Part shown: in pieces, positions 24,978-34,403 of the stretch | Layout: each line of letters opens with the position of its first letter | Position numbering within the stretch: the stretch's first letter is position 1 | From: Chlamydiae bacterium CG10_big_fil_rev_8_21_14_0_10_35_9 | GTDB taxonomy: Bacteria > Chlamydiota > Chlamydiia > Chlamydiales > SM23-39 | Assembly (NCBI GenBank): GCA_002773835.1 | Contig: PFAC01000012.1 | Coordinates: forward strand, 1-47,001 | Direction of reading: 5' to 3' | Length of the DNA stretch: 47,001 nt | The notes under the pieces: model-generated | Told to the model about the DNA's origin: nothing | What the model saw: the letters and a program-made list of their open reading frames with translations, nothing else | Database searches by the model: none | Program-made: the position numbers and the translations under genes

Positions 24978-25619
24978 TTAAATTAGATTAATTAAGGAAA
25001 GCGAAGGCCAGAGACTGGGGTGTTTTTCTATCGCATATTCAAATGAGGAAATACCAAAATGCTGCGGATCTGCATCTTTCCGATTAATACGATAGCAAAA
25101 ACCCAGCCGTTTAAATGCTGTTGGATCATATCCATGAAGCGCACTTAATGGAATTTCTATGTCTAAAATATAATTTTTTTTACCGTAAAAAGGAGTAGCT
25201 ACTAATGATTGCGGCTCACAAAGCATATGCATATCATCCGTTCGAAAGCGTGTAATCTCTCTTCCTAAAGTCCCCTCAATTTTTTCTGGGAAAAAAACAA
25301 AGTGATGATGAAACTGCGTAATGATATCTTTTTCTTTTAAGTCCCTTGTGTCAAAAAAAAGCTCAATAGAATCTGTTTTTCTAAAATCTGAAAGGCTGGC
25401 TTCTTGAAAAGGAACATCTACTTCTATATGCAGCAGTATTTTTAGTTCATTAAAACCCATATATATTCGAGCAAATGACTCTTCATCCAAATACTTCGAA
25501 GTAGAGGGAAGCAAATATTTTTTCGATGTCACCAAGTTATCTGATAGTGGAACATGGTAACAAAGAGCACTCATTTGAAAAAATGAGAGAGAAGAAAGTG
25601 CGGGAAGTTCCTCAAACAT
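24978..25619 (-). CDS. Conserved hypothetical protein, CBM9/DOMON-like beta fold
   Basis: 213 residues from ATG 25619, which overlaps the end of the PpiD-like gene by eight bases; a TTG at 25631 would add four. Mainly beta-strands. The block ARIYMGFNELKILLHIEVDV followed by TDSIELFFDTRD resembles the CBM9-like sugar-binding fold, in which a D..E.F.D turn is typical; ending blocks are LDIEIPLSALHGYDP and RLGFCYRINRKDADPQHF. No signal peptide and no catalytic motif are seen. From memory an uncharacterised chlamydial protein (CT283) lies in the corresponding region between gcsH and lplA; equivalence is unproven. The fold call is tentative. Confidence 0.6.
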   Translation of the reverse strand: MFEELPALSSLSFFQMSALCYHVPLSDNLVTSKKYLLPSTSKYLDEESFARIYMGFNELKILLHIEVDVPFQEASLSDFRKTDSIELFFDTRDLKEKDIITQFHHHFVFFPEKIEGTLGREITRFRTDDMHMLCEPQSLVATPFYGKKNYILDIEIPLSALHGYDPTAFKRLGFCYRINRKDADPQHFGISSFEYAIEKHPSLWPSLSLINLI

Positions 25620-27804
25620 CGTTTTTATCAAAATAGGCTATATTTTTTTCCTTGATTTCATGAACCAAGCTCTGTGTAGTTTTCTTTAAAAGCTCACTCG
25701 ATAAAACCTGTCTTTGTCTGTCCAACAAATCCTGATCTATAGCAGTTGTTTTGGAAAGAACCTTAAAAAACATAGGCCCATCAGAAGTTATAACAGTTTC
25801 TGAAAGCTCATTTTCTTTTAAATCAGAAACATAAGAAAAAAGACCTTCCTTGCTACTTAATGAAGTAGTTTCTTTTTGAATATTCCATTGAGCTGCAAGG
25901 CCAGATAAGTTTCCCCAATTTTGAGAATTTTTCCTTACGGCTTCAAGAAAGTCAGCAAGTCTTGCAGAGGTATAAAATTCTAAAGGGTTCTGCCCTTTTT
26001 TCATCCATTTCTTATTAATTTTTGCATAAAAGTCTTGAAAGTAGCTCAAACCAACATCTTCTATAGCTTCTTCCAAAGATTTAAACTTTCCATCCTCATT
26101 TTGAAAGCGGCCTGGATCTTTAGTCCTTAAGCTAGAGTATTTTTCCTCTAAAACTTTTTCTAATAGATTATGTAAGACTCCTCTCTTTTGAGCTCTTTCA
26201 AACGTCATAATTTGGTCATCTTGCGATGCATTTATCACTTCGAACTGATAAAAAGCTTTTTTATTATCAGAATAAATGGGACTACTGCCTTGCTTTTGAT
26301 TCAATAAAAACTTTTTCAATTTCTGATAGTCTTCAATTCCAGCTAATTCATTTTGATGAGAGCTAAATGATATGCCTAACTCCATCTCTACTGGTTGAGC
26401 ATTTTCGAGTTCTTTGGCAATAACATCCGGTTCATTATTAATAATTTGCTCTAGAGTGTAATCATCCAATAGACTTCTATCTTTAGGAGTTAATTTTTGA
26501 ATGACTTCAAAACGTGCATCACGAGTAGATAAATTTTTTGTTAAAAAAATAAACTTTTCGCTTAAGTCAGAATAATTTTCCAATTGCCATTGCCACATTT
26601 GTTTAGTAGGAATCGATGCCTTAAGACTTTTTTGTGTAACTTCTTTGACCTTTACTTGAAAAGTTCTTTCTACCAATTCTGGAGCTCTTTTAACGATCTC
26701 ATCTAATTTACGAAATTTTTTTGGTAGCAAAAGTGTATTTTTAGAGTCTGAAACCAACTTTAAATATAAATCAAATTCTAAAAGCTGTTTAAACGAGGTA
26801 AACTGCAAATAAGATGGCAAAAAGCTTTTTTCAACACTGTAGTTTGCCAGTTCACAAGGCCACATTGTTTGATCCATCAAAACACTATTTTGGATAGAGT
26901 TAAAATACTTCCTAAAGTTACAAATTTTTTGCCATAAAGTTACTACTTGCTTTTCGTTCATTCCTATCTGACCTAATTGCCTTGCATAGTAGTCCGCTAA
27001 TTTTGATTCATTTATTTGTGCTTTTCTTTTTAAGTTGCTAACAAATGTTTTTTGCAGGTCTGCTTTTGCTTCATTATAAGAGGTTCCCATTTTGTCTTTT
27101 TCTACCATATCGGAAACATTAATAATCACTTGAGCTACAAGGTCAATAAAGGATTTGCCAAACCAATCTGAAGCCTTTCTAAAGCCAAATAAATGAAAAT
27201 CTTTCTGCTCTAAAAATGGATCAGGTTCCATCCAAGACTGACTTCGTTGTGAATTAAGAAGCACCGCTTTTAACAGGTAAGGAGGAAATTTTGTTTCATG
27301 TAAGTATATATTGGAAAGTGCTGTAAGTGCTTCTTTATTGGGGAGATCCATTTTTTGAAGGCTGGTAATTTCCTGCATCATTTCAGGCACATATTGTCCC
27401 CAGATCATTTCAGCACTAAAGAACGGATACTTAGGGTGCCTATAAGGTTGATAATTTTTGACTCTAATAAGACTCTCTTTCAAATGCTCTTCAAAAAAAG
27501 GGAAAAATTCAGCAGCTAGCTCGGCTGCTAACTTTGTCTGAAAAACATCCTTTTGCAAGACTTGGTCATTGAAAAAATTAGGAAAGTTGTCATCATTATA
27601 GTCATGGTCTAAAAAGTAACTTAGAAGCTTAATCTCTTTTAGTGATACTTTTTCCCCTTTTACAGTTGTCGTAACAATAGAATCTGATGCTTCTTTATGG
27701 GAAGAAAGTGTCGAATAGGTTCCAAAAAACGAAAAGGAAACAACGATCACAAAGGTAATAACAACAAAAAATATTTTTTGGTACTTTCTAAAAAATTGTA
27801 GCAT
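25612..27804 (-). CDS. PpiD/SurA-like periplasmic folding factor
   Basis: 730 residues. A short basic start and one membrane helix (YQKIFFVVITFVIVVSFSFF, about 9-28) are followed by a SurA_N-like segment that opens TTVKGEKVSLKEIKLLSYFL, comparable with the V(N)G..IS..E..... pattern of PpiD and SurA. A long helical middle follows, and the end (SYVSDLKENELSETVITSDG to the terminal helix LLKKTTQSLVHEIKEKN) resembles the PPIC-like and C-terminal parts of PpiD. These proteins are anchored in the inner membrane and handle unfolded outer-membrane proteins. No canonical parvulin active site was identified, so it may be a chaperone without isomerase activity. Eleven bases follow proS. Confidence 0.65.
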   Translation of the reverse strand: MLQFFRKYQKIFFVVITFVIVVSFSFFGTYSTLSSHKEASDSIVTTTVKGEKVSLKEIKLLSYFLDHDYNDDNFPNFFNDQVLQKDVFQTKLAAELAAEFFPFFEEHLKESLIRVKNYQPYRHPKYPFFSAEMIWGQYVPEMMQEITSLQKMDLPNKEALTALSNIYLHETKFPPYLLKAVLLNSQRSQSWMEPDPFLEQKDFHLFGFRKASDWFGKSFIDLVAQVIINVSDMVEKDKMGTSYNEAKADLQKTFVSNLKRKAQINESKLADYYARQLGQIGMNEKQVVTLWQKICNFRKYFNSIQNSVLMDQTMWPCELANYSVEKSFLPSYLQFTSFKQLLEFDLYLKLVSDSKNTLLLPKKFRKLDEIVKRAPELVERTFQVKVKEVTQKSLKASIPTKQMWQWQLENYSDLSEKFIFLTKNLSTRDARFEVIQKLTPKDRSLLDDYTLEQIINNEPDVIAKELENAQPVEMELGISFSSHQNELAGIEDYQKLKKFLLNQKQGSSPIYSDNKKAFYQFEVINASQDDQIMTFERAQKRGVLHNLLEKVLEEKYSSLRTKDPGRFQNEDGKFKSLEEAIEDVGLSYFQDFYAKINKKWMKKGQNPLEFYTSARLADFLEAVRKNSQNWGNLSGLAAQWNIQKETTSLSSKEGLFSYVSDLKENELSETVITSDGPMFFKVLSKTTAIDQDLLDRQRQVLSSELLKKTTQSLVHEIKEKNIAYFDKNDV

Positions 27805-27815
27805 AAAACTTTCCT

Positions 27816-29324
27816 TTAATAGGCCTTAGCAAAAATAACTTTTGGTGAGTTTGGTTTCTTAGTAAAAATACATTCTCCTTTATCTTCTTTAAAGTCAAAA
27901 GGAATACATCTTACTGTTACATTCAACTCTTCTTTAATTAGTTTTTCCAATTCAGGATTTAATGAAAAATAACTTATAGCAAAGCCATTACAAAAGGATT
28001 TTTTTTCATTTTTACTAGCAAAAAACCGATAAAACTCCTCTTTATCTTCAATAGGAACTAAGTGTTGCTCCATTTGAGCGTTAGCCTTTTCGTATAAATC
28101 TTTTTGTATTTCATCTAATTGATCACAAACTGTTTCTTTAAAAGCCTGCATAGTTTGTTTTTGCTTTTCTTTAACAGGAGTATTTCTTTTCATTACCATA
28201 ACAGAGCTTTCTTCAATATCTTTAGGCCCAATTTCTAGTCGAATCGGAACTCCTTTTTTAACCCAACTCCAGTTTTTTTCTCCCCCTCTCATATTTCTGT
28301 CATCTAAAATTACTTTAAGTTTTTTATCATGATAGAAAAGTCCTTCTAATTCGCTTTGAAGAGTTTTACAAAAGCTCAATACAGCATCTTTCGACTCTTC
28401 TTTATGCATAATGGGTAAAATAACAATCTGAACCGCAGCAATTTTAGGAGGCAAAACTAGTCCATCATCATCGGAGTGGCTCATGATAAGTGCCCCAATT
28501 AATCTGGTTGTTACTCCCCAAGATGTCGTCCATGCATATTTTTTGTCCCCTTCCTCATCTTGAAATTGAATATCACATGACTTAGCAAAATTTTGTCCTA
28601 GAAAGTGAGATGTTCCCATTTGTAGAGCTTTTTTATCTTGCATCATGGCTTCCATAGTATAGGTCTTTTCTGCTCCAGGAAATTTTTCTGACTCGCTTTT
28701 CTCACCAATTAATAATGGGATGGCTAAATATTCTCTAACAAAGGTTTCATAAAGCTTTAGTATAGCAATTGCTTGCTCATCGGCTTCTTTGTCTGTTGCA
28801 TGTGCCGTATGGCCTTCTTGCCAAAGTATTTCTGAGGTCCTCAAGAAAAGTCTTGTCCTCATCTCCCACCTAACAACATTTGCCCATTGATTAATTTTTA
28901 AAGGCAGGTCCCTATAAGACTGGATCCATTTTGAAAAATGATAGCCGATGATCATTTCAGAAGTTGGCCTTACAATTAAAGGCTCATCTAATTTTGACGC
29001 TGGAACTAAGCTACCATCTTTATTTTTCTGAAGCCTGTGATGGGTAACTACAGCACACTCAGTAGCAAAGCCTTCTACATGCTTAGCTTCCTTTTCTAAA
29101 AAGCTTAAAGGGATAAAAAGAGGGAAATAGGCATTTTGTACATCCAGTTCTTTAAACATTTTATCGAGCTGTTTTTGCATATTCTCCCAAATGCTAAACC
29201 CCCAAGGCTTGATCACCATAGCTCCTCGAACTGGAGAATGCTCAGCTAAATCTGCAGCTTTAATGACTTGTTGATACCATTCTGGGTAATCTTCTTCACG
29301 CGTTGGATAAATCGCATTCTTCAT
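27816..29324 (-). CDS. proS: Prolyl-tRNA synthetase, archaeal/eukaryal type
   Basis: 502 residues. Charges tRNA-Pro with proline. It has no YbaK-type editing insertion and shows the short-type layout: VRGAMVIKPWGFSIWENMQ near the start, motif 2 in WANVVRWEMRTRLFLRTSEI (about 155-174), WQEGHTAHAT, LIGALIMSHSDDDGLVLPP as motif 3, an anticodon-binding domain with LDDRNMRGGEKN, a zinc-domain-like C-terminal part with single cysteines, and a terminal tyrosine (VIFAKAY). This is the archaeal/eukaryal type, different from the ~570-residue bacterial type that I recall for Chlamydia. It overlaps lplA by four bases (ATGA). Confidence 0.95.
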   Translation of the reverse strand: MKNAIYPTREEDYPEWYQQVIKAADLAEHSPVRGAMVIKPWGFSIWENMQKQLDKMFKELDVQNAYFPLFIPLSFLEKEAKHVEGFATECAVVTHHRLQKNKDGSLVPASKLDEPLIVRPTSEMIIGYHFSKWIQSYRDLPLKINQWANVVRWEMRTRLFLRTSEILWQEGHTAHATDKEADEQAIAILKLYETFVREYLAIPLLIGEKSESEKFPGAEKTYTMEAMMQDKKALQMGTSHFLGQNFAKSCDIQFQDEEGDKKYAWTTSWGVTTRLIGALIMSHSDDDGLVLPPKIAAVQIVILPIMHKEESKDAVLSFCKTLQSELEGLFYHDKKLKVILDDRNMRGGEKNWSWVKKGVPIRLEIGPKDIEESSVMVMKRNTPVKEKQKQTMQAFKETVCDQLDEIQKDLYEKANAQMEQHLVPIEDKEEFYRFFASKNEKKSFCNGFAISYFSLNPELEKLIKEELNVTVRCIPFDFKEDKGECIFTKKPNSPKVIFAKAY

Positions 29325-30049
29325 ACAGACAAAGCTCCTTGAAGTTCTTGTTTAAAAAAATGAGTTAGGTTCTTTTTCATGTTTTCTCTCAATTCATTTA
29401 GCTCTTTTAAAGAAACATCTGCTTTTAAGGGAGCATAGGTATTTGCGAGCATTGCCTTGTATATTTCCTCATTTAAAAGCACGTCATTTACAATCTGCTC
29501 ATTAGGCATGGCCAAGGAGATAGTTCCTTGGTGCAAATAACCTAATTTAGTCTTTCTTTGCGCAGCACCCGCTACTTTTTTCCCTTGGAAAATTACATCA
29601 TACTTTGTTGGCCTGGCCATACAAAAATGCTTCTGCAAAGACAAGTCAACCTGAGCATCTTCCAAAGTAAGAGTTACCTTTGTCTTGTGTAGCATTTGCT
29701 TTATCGCTTTTAGCACAATATTATTCACAAATGCATAGTTTTCTAAGGTGTTTAAGGAAAAAAAAGGATGTGTCCTGGGCATCAAAAAGGAAAAGGCCAA
29801 ATCCCAAATATGGAATACAACTCCCCCACCTGTCGGCCTTCTAGCTATATCAATGTTATGCTTAGCAAGAGCTTCATAATTAAAAATTTTGTTTGGCATT
29901 ATGAAGTATCCATAGGTAATAGATGGAGACTCCCATTCATAAAAATGTAAAATAGGATCAGAGTATTGATTTAGCTGATTTAAGAGATCTGCATCTCTAT
30001 CCATATTTTTTTTGGCCGAAACTGGTCGAGAAGTAATAATTTTCAACAT
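29321..30049 (-). CDS. lplA: Lipoate-protein ligase A
   Basis: 242 residues, one-domain form. Attaches lipoate to target lysines through lipoyl-AMP. Landmarks: IARRPTGGGVVFH (about 69-81), the lysine motif FQGKKVAGAAQRKTK (about 150-164), and GYLHQGTISLAM. Targets would be GcsH and the E2 subunits of 2-oxoacid dehydrogenases. Divergent from clpC, with proS and the PpiD-like gene downstream in the same direction. From memory lplA also lies beside clpC in Chlamydia (CT285-CT286). A biotin ligase is less likely because the RRPTGGG motif and the absence of a DNA-binding domain fit lipoate. Confidence 0.9.
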   Translation of the reverse strand: MLKIITSRPVSAKKNMDRDADLLNQLNQYSDPILHFYEWESPSITYGYFIMPNKIFNYEALAKHNIDIARRPTGGGVVFHIWDLAFSFLMPRTHPFFSLNTLENYAFVNNIVLKAIKQMLHKTKVTLTLEDAQVDLSLQKHFCMARPTKYDVIFQGKKVAGAAQRKTKLGYLHQGTISLAMPNEQIVNDVLLNEEIYKAMLANTYAPLKADVSLKELNELRENMKKNLTHFFKQELQGALSV

Positions 30050-30130
30050 ACAAAACCTAAGAGTGATAAGATACTTTAATCAATGTTTCTTTTCGATAAT
30101 TAATTCTGATTCATTTCAAAATAAAAATGG

Positions 30131-30136
30131 TATAAT
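30131..30136 (+). promoter_or_regulatory. Probable -10 box of clpC
   Basis: A perfect TATAAT lies 61 bases before the clpC start; the -35 region 17 bases upstream (GATTCA) is weak. No HrcA-type inverted repeat (CIRCE) or other operator is seen in the 147-base lplA-clpC gap. Confidence 0.5.
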
Positions 30137-30196
30137 TTACAAAAAAATCTAAAGAAATTAAAATGATGTAAGCAGCCTTATCTGAGAGAAAAGAAT

Positions 30197-32683
30197 ATGT
30201 TTGATAAATTTACTAATCGTGCAAAGCAGGTCATAAAACTTGCAAAAAAAGAAGCTCAACGCCTAAACCACAATTACTTAGGTACTGAACACGTTCTACT
30301 TGGCTTAATGAAGCTAGGTCAAGGAATCGCTGTTAATGTCTTAAGAAATTTAAACTTGGACTATGAAACTGTCCGAGCTGAAATTGAAAGAATTGTAGGC
30401 TATGGCCCCGAGATTCAAGTATATGGCGATCCAGCCTTAACGGGAAAAGTAAAGAAAGTATTTGAATTTGCAAATGAAGAGGCCGCTAATTTAAACCACA
30501 ATTATGTGGGGACTGAACACTTACTCTTAGCTCTTTTAAGGCAAAATGATGGTGTCGCCGCCCAAGTGTTAGAAAACCTCAACATCAACCTAAAAGAAGT
30601 TCGTAAAGAAGTATTAAAAGAGCTAGAAACATTCAATCTTCAACTCCCTCCTATGGGAGTAGGTTCTACTTCTGGCGCACAGCCAAGACAACAAGAAAGG
30701 GTTCCATCCAGCACAGGCAGCGAGAAAATGCCCGCTCTTAGAGCATATGGGCATGATCTCACCGATATGGTCAGAGAAGGAAAAATGGACCCTGTCATTG
30801 GGAGAAAAGATGAAGTAGAAAGACTCATTTTAATCCTCTGCCGTAGGAGAAAGAACAACCCAGTTCTTATCGGAGAGGCTGGCGTGGGAAAAACAGCTAT
30901 TGTAGAAGGGTTAGCTCAAGCCATTGTTAAAGGAGAAGTCCCTGAAAACTTACGCAATAAAAAGTTAATTTCTTTAGACCTTACTCTTATGATCGCTGGT
31001 ACCAAATATCGTGGTCAATTTGAAGAAAGAATTAAAGCGGTCATGGATGAAATTAGAAAAAACGGCAATATTTTATTGTTCATTGATGAAATCCATACAA
31101 TCGTGGGTGCTGGTGCAGCAGAAGGGGCTATTGACGCTTCAAACATTTTAAAACCTGCATTATCTAGAGGTGAAATCCAGTGTATTGGAGCTACCACTCA
31201 AGATGAGTACCGTAAGCACATTGAAAAAGATGCTGCCCTAGAAAGGCGGTTTCAAAAAATTCTAGTTGCTCCGCCTTCTTTAGAAGACAGCGAAGCAATC
31301 CTGCAAGGTCTTAAAACCAAATATGAAGACCACCATAAATGTTCATACACAGAAGAAGCAATTCGAAAAGCGGTCTATTTGTCCGATCGTTATATACCCG
31401 CTCGATTTCTACCAGATAAAGCAATAGACCTTATGGATGAAGCAGGCGCTAAAGCGCGTGTTTTAAGCTTACACCAGCCACCAGAGCTTCTGAAAATGGA
31501 ACAAGAAATAGAAGCTGTAAAAAAATCCAAAGAAGACTCTATTGGCAATCAGGAGTATGAAAAAGCAGCAAGACTTAGAGATAAAGAGAAAAAGTTACTC
31601 GATCAGTTAGCTGCGCTGCAGGAGCAAAGCAAAAAAAATGAGAGTCAAGAGCAGGTTATAGTTGATGAAGAAGATATTGCAAATATTGTAGCTAAGCAAA
31701 CAGGCATTCCAGTAAGTCGCATTACGCAAGGAGAAACTGAAAAAGTTCTCAATTTAGACTCTCTTTTAACAGACAAAGTAATAGGACAAAATGATTCTAT
31801 TAAAAAAGTCTGCAAAGCTATCCGAAGATCTAGAGCTGATATTAAAGATCCTAATAGGCCTATTGGAGCCTTTTTATTCTTAGGGCCTACAGGAGTTGGT
31901 AAAACACTATTAGCAAGACAGCTTGCCCTTCATATGTTTGGCGGTGAAGACGCCCTTATTCAAGTTGACATGTCCGAGTACATGGAAAAATTCGCCATTT
32001 CGCGAATGACAGGATCTCCTCCAGGCTATGTTGGCTATGAAGAAGGCGGCCAATTGACAGAAAGGGTTCGAAGAAGACCTTATAGTGTAGTTTTATTTGA
32101 TGAAGTGGAAAAAGCTCATCCTGATGTCATGAATCTCCTACTTCAAATTCTAGAAGAAGGAAGACTCACCGACTCTTTAGGAAGGAAAGTGGACTTTAGA
32201 AATACTATCATCATTATGACTTCTAACCTTGGAGCTGACTTAATTAAAAAGTCTACTGAAGTAGGTTTTGGAGCTAAAGAGAGCCTTGATTATAATTCTA
32301 TTCAAGAAAAAATTATGGGCGCTTCTAAAAAGCACTTTAAGCCTGAATTTCTAAACCGTTTGGATGATCTTGTTATCTTCAAACCTCTCGATAAAGAATC
32401 ATTAGAGAAGGTTATCCAACTTGAGTTTAATAAATTAAAAGCAAGAGTCGAAGAAAAGAACATTCATATCATTCTTGATGAAAAAGCTGCCTCTTTCCTT
32501 GTTGATAAGGGTTATCAACCTGAAATGGGGGCAAGGCCTATAAGAAGGGTGATTGAACAGTACTTAGAAGATCCACTTGCTGAAACATTGCTTCGTAGCC
32601 CTACCCAAGGAAAAGATTTCCTTATAACTGTAGTTGATGGTGAGCTACGTTTTATTGATCAGGAAGCAAAAGTACCTGTTTAA
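30197..32683 (+). CDS. clpC: ATP-dependent Clp protease ATPase subunit ClpC
   Basis: 828 residues. Two N-terminal Clp repeats (about 1-145; [15 protein letters not shown] and [15 protein letters not shown]), first AAA+ module with Walker A GEAGVGKT (226-233) and Walker [10 protein letters not shown], a middle domain with the UVR motif [20 protein letters not shown], and a second AAA+ module with [23 protein letters not shown] and the sensor part [13 protein letters not shown]. ClpC unfolds substrates for ClpP. The ribosome binding site is weak (GAGAG). It ends in a TTAA palindrome shared with the stop of the convergent PTS gene; a TACCTG/CAGGTA hairpin spans that junction (32673-32699). Confidence 0.98.
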   Translation: MFDKFTNRAKQVIKLAKKEAQRLNHNYLGTEHVLLGLMKLGQGIAVNVLRNLNLDYETVRAEIERIVGYGPEIQVYGDPALTGKVKKVFEFANEEAANLNHNYVGTEHLLLALLRQNDGVAAQVLENLNINLKEVRKEVLKELETFNLQLPPMGVGSTSGAQPRQQERVPSSTGSEKMPALRAYGHDLTDMVREGKMDPVIGRKDEVERLILILCRRRKNNPVLIGEAGVGKTAIVEGLAQAIVKGEVPENLRNKKLISLDLTLMIAGTKYRGQFEERIKAVMDEIRKNGNILLFIDEIHTIVGAGAAEGAIDASNILKPALSRGEIQCIGATTQDEYRKHIEKDAALERRFQKILVAPPSLEDSEAILQGLKTKYEDHHKCSYTEEAIRKAVYLSDRYIPARFLPDKAIDLMDEAGAKARVLSLHQPPELLKMEQEIEAVKKSKEDSIGNQEYEKAARLRDKEKKLLDQLAALQEQSKKNESQEQVIVDEEDIANIVAKQTGIPVSRITQGETEKVLNLDSLLTDKVIGQNDSIKKVCKAIRRSRADIKDPNRPIGAFLFLGPTGVGKTLLARQLALHMFGGEDALIQVDMSEYMEKFAISRMTGSPPGYVGYEEGGQLTERVRRRPYSVVLFDEVEKAHPDVMNLLLQILEEGRLTDSLGRKVDFRNTIIIMTSNLGADLIKKSTEVGFGAKESLDYNSIQEKIMGASKKHFKPEFLNRLDDLVIFKPLDKESLEKVIQLEFNKLKARVEEKNIHIILDEKAASFLVDKGYQPEMGARPIRRVIEQYLEDPLAETLLRSPTQGKDFLITVVDGELRFIDQEAKVPV

Positions 32684-33399
32684 GTTGCTAAAGCAGGTAT
32701 TTTAGACTCAAATTCCTTAATGAACTTAAGCAGTTCTATTTTTTTTGGCTTGGTTAGAAGAAAGTCCCTGCATTTTTCATCACTGGCAAAGTGAGCCAGT
32801 TTTGCTAAAAGATGCAAATGTCTTTTATCTTCACAAGCAAATAAAAAGAATAAAGTATGCACAGGCTGGTTATCTAATGCGCCATATTCAATAGGTTCTT
32901 GAGGATAGACAACTGTCACAACGTCATTAGTCTCCTGTAAAAGGAAATCTCGAGTATGCGGAACTGCAATGCCATAATTTAAAGAGGTGGGCATGAGCCT
33001 TTCTCTATCCATTAACAGCTCAGAAATGACATCCCCATCTAAATTCATAGATTGTGCTATTTTTTTTACTGAGCCGCGAATTACCTGTTCTTTTTCGCTG
33101 CCTAAGACATCACTTAAAACCTCTCCGTGGTGAAGGGCTCTATAGAGACTAAATTGTCTTGTTCCTGACTTCGCGACAATATTTTTCATCGTATCCGACT
33201 GAATGGAAACATCAGGATGAACTTTGTCTGTATTTTTATTCATCCTACAACTCATCACCCAGTCTTCAATCTCACTTCTCGAAAAGCGAAATTGATGGTT
33301 TAACCTGTAAGCTGGAATTTTCCCTTCAGCAAGCCATCTCCTAATCGTTGTCTCTGACACATTTAGGAGCTCAGCTAAATCTTTTATTTTGAGGTCCAT
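32680..33399 (-). CDS. ptsN: EIIA-Ntr PTS protein with N-terminal HTH
   Basis: 239 residues from ATG 33399 (AAGGGAG six bases before); the frame extends to 33420 without gain. Residues about 1-52 are an excisionase-like winged [23 protein letters not shown], then [20 protein letters not shown]. From about 85 on it is an EIIA-Ntr/fructose-type domain with the phosphorylated His148 in [10 protein letters not shown]. It may act as a phosphorylation-sensing DNA-binding regulator. Next to a plain EIIA-Ntr gene, as in Chlamydia (CT290/CT291, from memory). No sugar transporter of the PTS is in the window. Confidence 0.88.
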   Translation of the reverse strand: MDLKIKDLAELLNVSETTIRRWLAEGKIPAYRLNHQFRFSRSEIEDWVMSCRMNKNTDKVHPDVSIQSDTMKNIVAKSGTRQFSLYRALHHGEVLSDVLGSEKEQVIRGSVKKIAQSMNLDGDVISELLMDRERLMPTSLNYGIAVPHTRDFLLQETNDVVTVVYPQEPIEYGALDNQPVHTLFFLFACEDKRHLHLLAKLAHFASDEKCRDFLLTKPKKIELLKFIKEFESKIPALAT

Positions 33400-33463
33400 G
33401 GTATTCTCCCTTGACGACATTTTGGTCTAAAGAGTAGAAAAGTAAGTAATTTCTTTAAATAAT

Positions 33464-33913
33464 TCAATAATCTTTGAAAAGATCGATGATTTCTTGAGAA
33501 GAATTGGTATAAATAATTTGTTTTCTCAGTTTTTCATTCCGTATAACTAGAGTTAGCTTGGAAAGTATTTGCAAATATTGTGTTTGCTTATCTTCAGGGC
33601 CACCGATCATGAAAATCAATTTCACTGGAAGATGATCCAGTGAGTTCCACTCTAATCCTTTTTGTTGTTGTATTCCTATCGCAATAAAAAAGTCTTGATA
33701 ATCTTCCATTTTAGCATGGGGAATAGCAACTCCCATCCCGATGCCTGTCGATACAATCTTTTCTCTTTCCAAAATGGCATTAAAAAAATCAGATTTATTT
33801 TTTAATTTCCCAGATGCTGAAAGACTTTCTACCAAAGTTTGAAGGGCATCGTCTCTTTTTTCTTCAGAAAGAAATAAGATATTTTCCAAATCAATATAAT
33901 TGAATATTTTCAC
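33464..33913 (-). CDS. ptsN: EIIA-Ntr nitrogen regulatory PTS protein
   Basis: 149 residues from GTG 33913, preceded by AAAGGA; the open frame to 33988 overlaps dut and the extra part has no family similarity. Single EIIA domain: YIDLENILFLSEEKRDDALQ, KSDFFNAILEREKIVSTGIG, and the phospho-histidine H66 in GMGVAIPHAKMED, then LPVKLIFMIGGPEDKQTQYL. In other bacteria phosphorylated PtsN controls potassium transport and stress responses; here the partners are unknown. Forty-six bases downstream of dut in the accD-dut-ptsN-ptsN unit. Confidence 0.9.
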   Translation of the reverse strand: MKIFNYIDLENILFLSEEKRDDALQTLVESLSASGKLKNKSDFFNAILEREKIVSTGIGMGVAIPHAKMEDYQDFFIAIGIQQQKGLEWNSLDHLPVKLIFMIGGPEDKQTQYLQILSKLTLVIRNEKLRKQIIYTNSSQEIIDLFKDY

Positions 33914-33959
33914 GGTATCCTTTCTCTTATTTTTGGTAAGAAGATCAGTAATCTGAGAG

Positions 33960-34403
33960 TTAATGCGTGCCAGTATGGCCAAAACCACCTCTGCCTCTCT
34001 CAGTAGAAGAGAGCTCGTTTTGTAAAATAAATTCAGCTTGATAAACCGGAGCTAAAACCATTTGAGCAATACGCATAAAAGGAGTCACAGTAAACTCTTT
34101 ATCAGATAAGTTAATTAAAATTACGCCAATATCGCCCCTATAGTCAGCATCAATGGTCCCTGGAGTGTTTAACACGGTTATTCCCGATTTAAAGGCAAGA
34201 CCACTGCGAGGTCTTACTTGAATCTCAAAACCTATTGGGATTTCTACTTTAACGCCTGTAGGGATAAGCTTGAATCCTTTAGGAGGAATAATGACATCTT
34301 GTTCAATATTAGCTTTTAAGTCAGCTCCTGATGCTCCAGATGAGGCATAAACAGGAAGCAGTTCTTCTTTTTCAACTTGTAAGATGACTGTCTCTTTTTT
34401 CAT
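33960..34403 (-). CDS. dut: dUTP diphosphatase
   Basis: 147 residues, trimeric dUTPase type. The five motifs are in order: motif 1 [14 protein letters not shown], motif 2 [13 protein letters not shown], motif 3 [17 protein letters not shown] (catalytic Asp in the DADY), motif 4 [11 protein letters not shown] and the P-loop-like motif 5 [15 protein letters not shown]. It hydrolyses dUTP, keeping uracil out of DNA and supplying dUMP. Motif 5 reads GFGHTG rather than the usual GFGSTG. Overlaps accD by four bases (ATGA). Confidence 0.97.
   Translation of the reverse strand: MKKETVILQVEKEELLPVYASSGASGADLKANIEQDVIIPPKGFKLIPTGVKVEIPIGFEIQVRPRSGLAFKSGITVLNTPGTIDADYRGDIGVILINLSDKEFTVTPFMRIAQMVLAPVYQAEFILQNELSSTERGRGGFGHTGTH

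Noticed and set aside
30050-30196. CIRCE-type heat-shock operator before clpC
   Set aside because: No inverted TTAGCACTC-like arms are present; only a -10 box is visible.
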